Shown here: positions 4,694 to 5,544 of the stretch, in pieces
Layout of the letters: every line of letters starts with the position of its first letter
Position numbering within the stretch: the stretch's first letter is position 1
Origin: JBEKYH01 sp049511115
GTDB lineage: Bacteria > Planctomycetota > Phycisphaerae > Tepidisphaerales > Tepidisphaeraceae
Reading direction: 5' to 3'
Length of the DNA: 5,544 nucleotides
Assembly (NCBI GenBank): GCA_049511115.1
Contig: JBEKYH010000360.1
Coordinates: forward strand, 1 to 5,544
Notes under the pieces: model-generated
Databases searched by the model: none
Told to the model about the DNA's origin: nothing
Seen by the model: only the letters and a program-made list of their open reading frames with translations
Program-made: the position numbers and the translations under genes

Positions 4694-5544
4694 ATGCCTT
4701 CAACACAAGAGAATGTCACCCGCGCGGTCGAGCTTTTACAAAAGGGAGATATCAGCGCGGCATTGCTCTGGTACTCCGCAGCGCTGAATCTCGACCCCGA
4801 GAATATTGTTTTGCGCTATCGAGCCGGCAATGCCTTGAGGCAATTGCCGATCCTGTTGCACTGCCTTGTGCATGCCTCTAAGGTGAGCGCCGTCGCGTGC
4901 AGCTTGGACGGCAGGCTGCTCGTCTCCGCCGGCCAGGATAAGACCGCTCGGCTCTGGGACGCGACGACGGGCTTGCCGAGCGCGCCGCCCCTGCGGCACG
5001 ATGACGCCGTGTGGGACGCCTCTTTCAGCCCCGACGGCCGGCGCGTCGTCACCGCCGGCGAAGACAAGACGGTCCGCCTTTGGGACACCGCCACCGGACA
5101 ACCCCTCGCGCCGGCAATGCGCCACGCCCAGCCCGTCACACAAGCTTCGTTCAGCCCCGACGGCAAGCGCGTCATTACCGCCTGCCAGGACAACACAGCC
5201 CGAATCTGGAATGCCGAAAACGGCGCCCTCGTGCTGACGTTGCGGCATCACGACGCCGTTCTGGGCGCCTCCTTCAGCACGGATGGGAAATCGGTCATCA
5301 CCGCCAGCCAGGACGCGACCGCGCGCATTTGGGATTCGCTCAGCGGCATCGCGACCACGCCGCCCCTGCAGCACGATCGCGCCGTCTGGAAAGCCGCGCT
5401 GAGCGCCGACGGCAAATTGGCGGTGACCGCCAGCGACGATAAAACCGCGCGAATCTGGGACGCTTCATCGGGTGCGCCGCTCAGTTCGCCGCTGGCGCAC
5501 GACGGCCCAGTCCTCGATGCCTGCTTCAGTCCCGATGGCGAAAC
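4694..5544 (+). CDS. TPR-like/WD40 repeat protein (3' partial)
   Basis: An open frame starts at ATG 4694 and runs out of the right edge without a stop, giving 283 residues. Residues 6-50 look like one TPR-type helical hairpin (A-V-E-L-L-Q-K-G-D-I-S-A-A-L-L-W-Y-S-A-A-L-N-L-D-P-E-N). From residue 60, WD40 blades repeat every 41-42 residues (start points 60, 102, 144, 185, 227, 269); each has A-x-F-S-P-D-G-[KR], a T/S-A-x-x-D-x-T-[AV]-R core and a [LI]-W-[DN] end. The first blade is the most diverged. Such repeats build beta-propellers for protein interaction; in planctomycetes they are often joined to kinase or TPR modules (from memory). No signal peptide is seen, so it is probably cytoplasmic. 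The gene lies 36 bp after the GH2 stop in the same frame with no hairpin between, so cotranscription is possible. The ATG has no good Shine-Dalgarno sequence; GTG 4679, five codons upstream, is an alternative start. Function unknown. Confidence 0.85.
   Translation, partial: MPSTQENVTRAVELLQKGDISAALLWYSAALNLDPENIVLRYRAGNALRQLPILLHCLVHASKVSAVACSLDGRLLVSAGQDKTARLWDATTGLPSAPPLRHDDAVWDASFSPDGRRVVTAGEDKTVRLWDTATGQPLAPAMRHAQPVTQASFSPDGKRVITACQDNTARIWNAENGALVLTLRHHDAVLGASFSTDGKSVITASQDATARIWDSLSGIATTPPLQHDRAVWKAALSADGKLAVTASDDKTARIWDASSGAPLSSPLAHDGPVLDACFSPDGE
4871..5544 (+). repeat. tandem WD40-encoding repeats, period about 126 bp
   Basis: Repeat units begin near 4871, 4997, 5123, 5246, 5372 and 5498, spaced 126, 126, 123, 126 and 126 bp; the last is cut by the window end. 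Units share near-identical DNA blocks such as TTCAGCCCCGACGGC (two copies, near 5027 and 5152) and GACGCCGT near each unit start. Conservation at DNA level, not only protein, suggests growth by unequal exchange within the gene. Confidence 0.8.

Noticed and set aside
4662..4787. 41-codon small ORF starting at ATG 4662 between the GH2 and WD40 genes
   Set aside because: Most of it overlaps the better supported WD40 gene in another frame, and it has no Shine-Dalgarno sequence or recognisable motif.
4736..5374. 212-codon minus-strand frame with a repetitive product
   Set aside because: The repetition is the mirror of the WD40 repeats on the plus strand, which carry the correct family motifs.
4871..5544. 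regularly spaced repeats as a CRISPR array
   Set aside because: The period is about 126 bp, repeats are imperfect, and the open frame encodes WD40 blades.

Overview
The window reads as ordinary chromosomal DNA from a moderately GC-rich planctomycete, most likely a Phycisphaerae-type lineage. The evidence is indirect: Ala/Thr-Gln-Pro ('TQP') linkers occur in two unrelated proteins (2-241 and 1295-2080), there is a WD40 protein with the '..PL.H....AsFSpDGk.v.TAs.D.TaRiWD..sG' style repeat that planctomycetes carry in large numbers, and there are exported sugar-active proteins. No 16S or other taxonomic marker is present, so the assignment is an inference.

Layout from left to right. (1) The 3' end of a plus-strand gene ending in a TPR-like helix and a Pro/Thr-rich tail (2-241), with a weak hairpin over its stop codon. 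(2) A type II toxin-antitoxin module, higB toxin (294-602) then higA antitoxin (604-1023), one base apart. A 17-bp palindrome (277-293) sits directly against the toxin start codon and is the probable HigA operator. (3) A tRNA-Arg(TCG) gene (1117-1190) with a plausible promoter upstream. (4) A minus-strand gene (1295-2080) for an exported, jelly-roll (concanavalin A/Cip1-like) probable carbohydrate-active or carbohydrate-binding protein. (5) A 162-bp divergent intergenic region holding an inverted repeat. (6) A plus-strand gene (2243-4657) for an exported family 2 glycoside hydrolase of the beta-galactosidase type, with both catalytic glutamates identifiable. (7) The 5' part of a gene (4694 to beyond the window end) encoding a short TPR-like N-terminus followed by at least five and a half WD40 repeats.

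How the genes may work together: the divergent pair 1295-2080 / 2243-4657 encodes two secreted proteins and looks like a small polysaccharide-use locus in which the jelly-roll protein may bind or cleave a polymer and the GH2 enzyme trims a beta-linked sugar; this is inferred from context only. The WD40 gene follows the GH2 gene by 36 bp with no visible terminator and may be cotranscribed, but nothing in it points to sugar metabolism. The higBA module has lower GC than the GH2 gene in the stretches counted by hand, and is probably an independently acquired cassette.

I did not find a clearly new system. The most interesting item is the promoter/operator/start arrangement of higBA: one promoter would give a leaderless toxin mRNA, and a perfect extended -10 sequence overlapping the toxin ATG would give a transcript able to make only antitoxin.
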